Below, in pieces: positions 23,833 through 25,313 of a DNA stretch of 25,313 bases. The first letter of the stretch is position 1. Each line of letters starts with the position of its first letter. The position numbers and the translations under genes are program-made. Below the pieces are notes generated by a model. It saw nothing but the letters and a program-made list of their open reading frames with translations. It did not search any database and had not been told where the DNA came from. Source of the stretch: Micavibrio sp. UBA1850 (lineage in GTDB: Bacteria > Pseudomonadota > Alphaproteobacteria > Micavibrionales > Micavibrionaceae); contig DDIM01000018.1 in assembly GCA_002338525.1 (NCBI GenBank), forward strand, positions 1 to 25,313, in the 5' to 3' direction.

Positions 23833-24273
23833 ATGAATTTATACACAACCGATCAGAAGCTCCTTTTTTCCTCTAACCACAAATCATTAAAAGAAACAAT
23901 AGAGGCAGCTATTAACGATAACACACCACTTGATCATCTAGATGTAAGAGACCAAGATTTGCGAAACATCAATATGGATGGAGCGCTGATGCGTTATGCG
24001 CGCTTCCAAAATACTGACCTTACAGGCGCAAATATGAGCGAAGCCCTTTTAGACGGATCCAATTTTTCGTATGCCCTTATGTACAATACATGCGTTGCCT
24101 ACAGCTCACTACAATATGTTGATTTTATGGAAACGGAGTTCGGCGCAACCGATTTTTCTCAGTCCGACATTAGTGACAGTATATTTTCCGGCCCTTCATG
24201 CCATAGCCTTACATTCCGGCATGTCAGAACTATGAAAAGATCGAAATATCTATATCAAAAAAAAACTATATGA
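23833..24273 (+). CDS. Pentapeptide-repeat protein
   Basis: A 146-residue protein made mostly of tandem five-residue repeats. The central hydrophobic residue recurs every five positions from residue 38 to 118 (V, L, M, M, F, L, M, L, F, M, V, L, F, F, F, I, F), that is 17 repeats, enough for about four coils of a right-handed quadrilateral beta-helix. The first 30 residues form a short helical lead (SLKETIEAAINDN) and the end is basic (RTMKRSKYLYQKK). Pentapeptide proteins range from gyrase-binding DNA mimics to assembly scaffolds; nothing here fixes the role. There is no signal peptide. Weak GGGAAA lies upstream. The stop codon is one base before the ATG of a small ORF that follows. Confidence 0.82.
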   Translation: MNLYTTDQKLLFSSNHKSLKETIEAAINDNTPLDHLDVRDQDLRNINMDGALMRYARFQNTDLTGANMSEALLDGSNFSYALMYNTCVAYSSLQYVDFMETEFGATDFSQSDISDSIFSGPSCHSLTFRHVRTMKRSKYLYQKKTI

Positions 24274-24274
24274 T

Positions 24275-24436
24275 ATGCAAAGACCGCCCACATTCATTCG
24301 ATGTGAAGCGGGCGATATTGTCATATTTGACGATCACATTTTAAAAGAGGGCCAGATGATCAAAAAAGATAGTGTACAAAAATCCCCTATAACACCAAAA
24401 GAGGAGTACCTTATCAGCGGACATACACGTGTATGA
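24275..24436 (+). CDS. Small hypothetical protein coupled to the pentapeptide gene
   Basis: A 53-codon ORF beginning 1 nt after the stop of the pentapeptide gene, an arrangement that favours translational coupling. The product begins MQRPPTFIRCEAGDIVIFDD and continues with a hydrophilic, Lys-rich half (HILKEGQMIKKDSVQKSP) ending in SGHTRV. The amino-acid composition looks protein-like rather than random, with alternating hydrophobic residues in DIVIFDDHILK that could be a beta hairpin. There is no ribosome site of its own beyond the overlapping A-rich end of the previous gene. I do not recognise a family. An antitoxin-like or accessory peptide is conceivable but unsupported. Confidence 0.45.
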   Translation: MQRPPTFIRCEAGDIVIFDDHILKEGQMIKKDSVQKSPITPKEEYLISGHTRV

Positions 24437-24713
24437 TTCAAGACCAGCAATAATGATCGCCTTTATTATTATTCATTAATTGTTAGGCACTCATAGGAAT
24501 AATTGTATAAAAAGGGTTTACACATGGAAACTTTGCTGTTTTTTAAAATCTCGGCCCTATATTAGATAGACATGATATAAAAGAACCGCTAAAATATAAA
24601 ATTCTGGTGTATTAGTCCTTTCCATATATCAATAATATTGATTTAATCGGTTTTAGGACTACATCCAGAGAATAAACATAAAAAAGTATAATATATAATA
24701 GAGAGTAATAGAG
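24437..24713 (+). other. AT-rich intergenic region before the MarR-like gene
   Basis: 277 bp without a supported gene. It contains a 13-codon mini-ORF at 24524-24565 preceded by AAAGGG, a nested inverted repeat at 24613-24661 and two TATAAT-like boxes (24687-24692 and 24694-24699) without clear -35 partners. A weak AT-only hairpin near 24450-24470 is not convincing as a terminator. Confidence 0.6.
24613..24661. repeat. Nested inverted repeats upstream of the MarR-like gene
   Basis: Outer arms TAGTCCT (24613-24619) and AGGACTA (24655-24661) enclose an inner palindrome ATCAAT-AAT-ATTGAT (24628-24642), nearly concentric with the outer pair. Winged-helix regulators usually bind palindromes near their own promoters, so this is a candidate operator for the gene at 24714. 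Confidence 0.5.
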
Positions 24714-25079
24714 ATGGTATCAACGCAAAAACAAATGGATAAAGATCAATCACAAAATGATGATCAACAAATGAGTGCATTCATAGAAACAATGCAGGTC
24801 TTAAGATCTTTAGACTCAGAATTTCCTATCCAGCATGCGTTGGCTCTTGGCATTATTTCACAAAATCCGGGCATGTCATTGACACAATTGGCTGAGAAAT
24901 TAAACCTCAACCTGTCAACAGTGTCACGCATCATAGGTGCGTTATCTGACCACCGCGCAAATGGCCAACCCTATTATATGGTAGAGGTTAAAAAATCAGA
25001 ACAAGAGCGCCGCCGAAAAGAGCTTTACCTCACACCAAAAGGCGAAGCCTTTCTTAAAAAAGTTGAAGGATGCTTCTAA
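24714..25079 (+). CDS. MarR-like winged-helix transcriptional regulator
   Basis: A 121-residue protein with a C-terminal winged helix-turn-helix: PGMSLTQLAEKLNLNLSTVSRIIGALSD as the DNA-reading helices (about residues 52-79), then the wing (YYMVEVKKSEQERRRKELYLTPKGEAFLKKV), closely following the MarR pattern in which the wing is followed by LTxKG. The N-terminal 25 residues are polar and rich in Gln and Asp. MarR proteins usually act as dimers and repress nearby genes, often released by small ligands. The dimerisation helices normally present at both ends are short here, so it could be a compact member. AGAGAG lies upstream. Its stop codon lies inside an intrinsic terminator. Confidence 0.78.
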   Translation: MVSTQKQMDKDQSQNDDQQMSAFIETMQVLRSLDSEFPIQHALALGIISQNPGMSLTQLAEKLNLNLSTVSRIIGALSDHRANGQPYYMVEVKKSEQERRRKELYLTPKGEAFLKKVEGCF

Positions 25080-25093
25080 GCATCCTTTTTTTT
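25066..25093 (+). terminator. Intrinsic terminator overlapping the stop of the MarR-like gene
   Basis: AAGGATGCTT (25066-25075) and AAGCATCCTT (25078-25087) form a 10-bp inverted repeat with minimal loop, followed by a run of eight T. The TAA stop lies within the second arm, so the last codons encode half of the hairpin. Confidence 0.85.
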
Positions 25094-25126
25094 ACCACTT
25101 TTTTTATCGTTTAGACCATTTCCCCC

Positions 25127-25155
25127 TTGCCATCCGTGGACACATCTTATAGATA
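25127..25155 (+). promoter_or_regulatory. Possible tRNA-Leu promoter
   Basis: TTGCCA (25127-25132) matches the -35 consensus at five of six positions. TATAGA begins 15 bp later and TAGATA 17 bp later, so the -10 box is only fair. The tRNA starts about 20 bp further on. Confidence 0.35.
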
Positions 25156-25173
25156 CATAAATGCATTTGGTAT

Positions 25174-25259
25174 GCGCCCGTGGCGGAATCGGTAGACGCT
25201 GCGGACTTAAAATCCGTTTTCCTTTGGAAGTGCCGGTTCGAGTCCGGCAGGGGCTACCA
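25174..25259 (+). tRNA. tRNA-Leu (anticodon UAA)
   Basis: An 86-base class II tRNA gene including encoded CCA. The TGGCGGAAtcGGTAGACGC D-arm is typical of tRNA-Leu. The anticodon stem-loop GCGGA-CTTAAAA-TCCGT gives anticodon TAA, reading UUA and UUG. The long variable arm has a TTCC/GGAA stem, and the T-arm is GCCGG-TTCGAGT-CCGGC. The acceptor is abnormal: the 5' strand GCGCCCG and the 3' strand AGGGGCT form only three G-C pairs and one G-U pair of seven. All other arms look sound, so the identity is clear, but the gene may be chimeric, disrupted or misassembled at its 3' end. Confidence 0.85.
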
Positions 25260-25271
25260 GCCGAACCGCGC

Positions 25272-25313
25272 ATGACCGGCACCACGGGTTCAGAAAATAC
25301 CGGCCTCTACACC
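25272..25313 (+). CDS. Possible start of a gene cut by the window end
   Basis: An ATG 13 nt after the tRNA opens a frame (MTGTTGSENTGLYT) that reaches the end of the window. The last 54 bases are clearly GC-richer (about 35 of 54) than the preceding DNA. There is no ribosome site, and 14 codons are too few to judge, so this is only a possibility. Confidence 0.15.
   Translation, partial: MTGTTGSENTGLYT

Noticed and set aside
25076..25285. 69-codon minus-strand ORF across the tRNA
   Set aside because: It is antisense to the tRNA-Leu and the MarR terminator, and its sequence (RTRTGTSKGKRI) is the familiar artefact of translating a tRNA-Leu gene backwards.
1..25313. Search for CRISPR arrays, insertion sequences, integrases, toxin-antitoxin or defence operons
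   Set aside because: No spaced direct repeats, transposase or integrase motifs or recognisable defence genes were seen. The patatins could act as defence effectors, but no CD-NTase or nucleotide-sensing partner lies beside the complete one.

Overview
The window most resembles chromosomal DNA of an alphaproteobacterium. The evidence is a set of regulators typical of that class (FlbD, FliX and FlbT together), an alphaproteobacterial-type DksA with a single cysteine, a bactofilin, and flagellar gene order close to that of Caulobacter and magnetospirilla. The DNA is fairly AT-rich by eye, so a deep-branching lineage (Micavibrio-like or a Rhodospirillales relative) is plausible, but I cannot name a genus.

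Layout. (1) 1-958: the 3' part of a patatin-like lipase gene that begins before the window. (2) 991-1425, minus strand: a FlaG-like protein. (3) 1714-10180, plus strand: fliF, fliG, a fliH-like gene, fliN, motA, flbD and flhA, which encode the MS ring, C-ring switch, export ATPase regulator, stator, sigma-54 activator and export gate. (4) 10234-12942, plus strand: a small unknown protein, an AmgK-like sugar kinase and an aspartate aminotransferase. (5) 12946-19470, minus strand: flgI, flgJ (rod-binding only), a FlgN-like chaperone, fliK, an unusual flagellin-like protein, flbT and a second, full-length patatin-like lipase. (6) 19683-20705, plus strand: fliX, divergent from flgI, then dksA. (7) 20792-23672, minus strand: a bactofilin gene and uvrC. 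(8) 23833-25079, plus strand: a pentapeptide-repeat protein, a coupled 53-residue small protein and a MarR-like regulator. (9) 25174-25259: tRNA-Leu(UAA), followed by a short GC-rich end.

How it fits together. A near-consensus sigma-54 promoter (TGGCACG-N4-TCGCA) lies upstream of flgI. FlbD, the sigma-54 activator, and FliX, its known partner in Caulobacter, are both encoded here, so the window carries a regulator pair and a likely target. FlbT, in families where it is known, controls flagellin mRNA, and here it sits beside a flagellin-like gene.

I found no clear novel defence or mobile system. The points most worth a second look are the flagellin-like protein without the usual flagellin N-terminus, the fliF leader dyad, the two lipases bracketing the flagellar genes, the coupled small ORF near 24.3 kb, and a tRNA-Leu whose acceptor halves do not pair just where the base composition changes.
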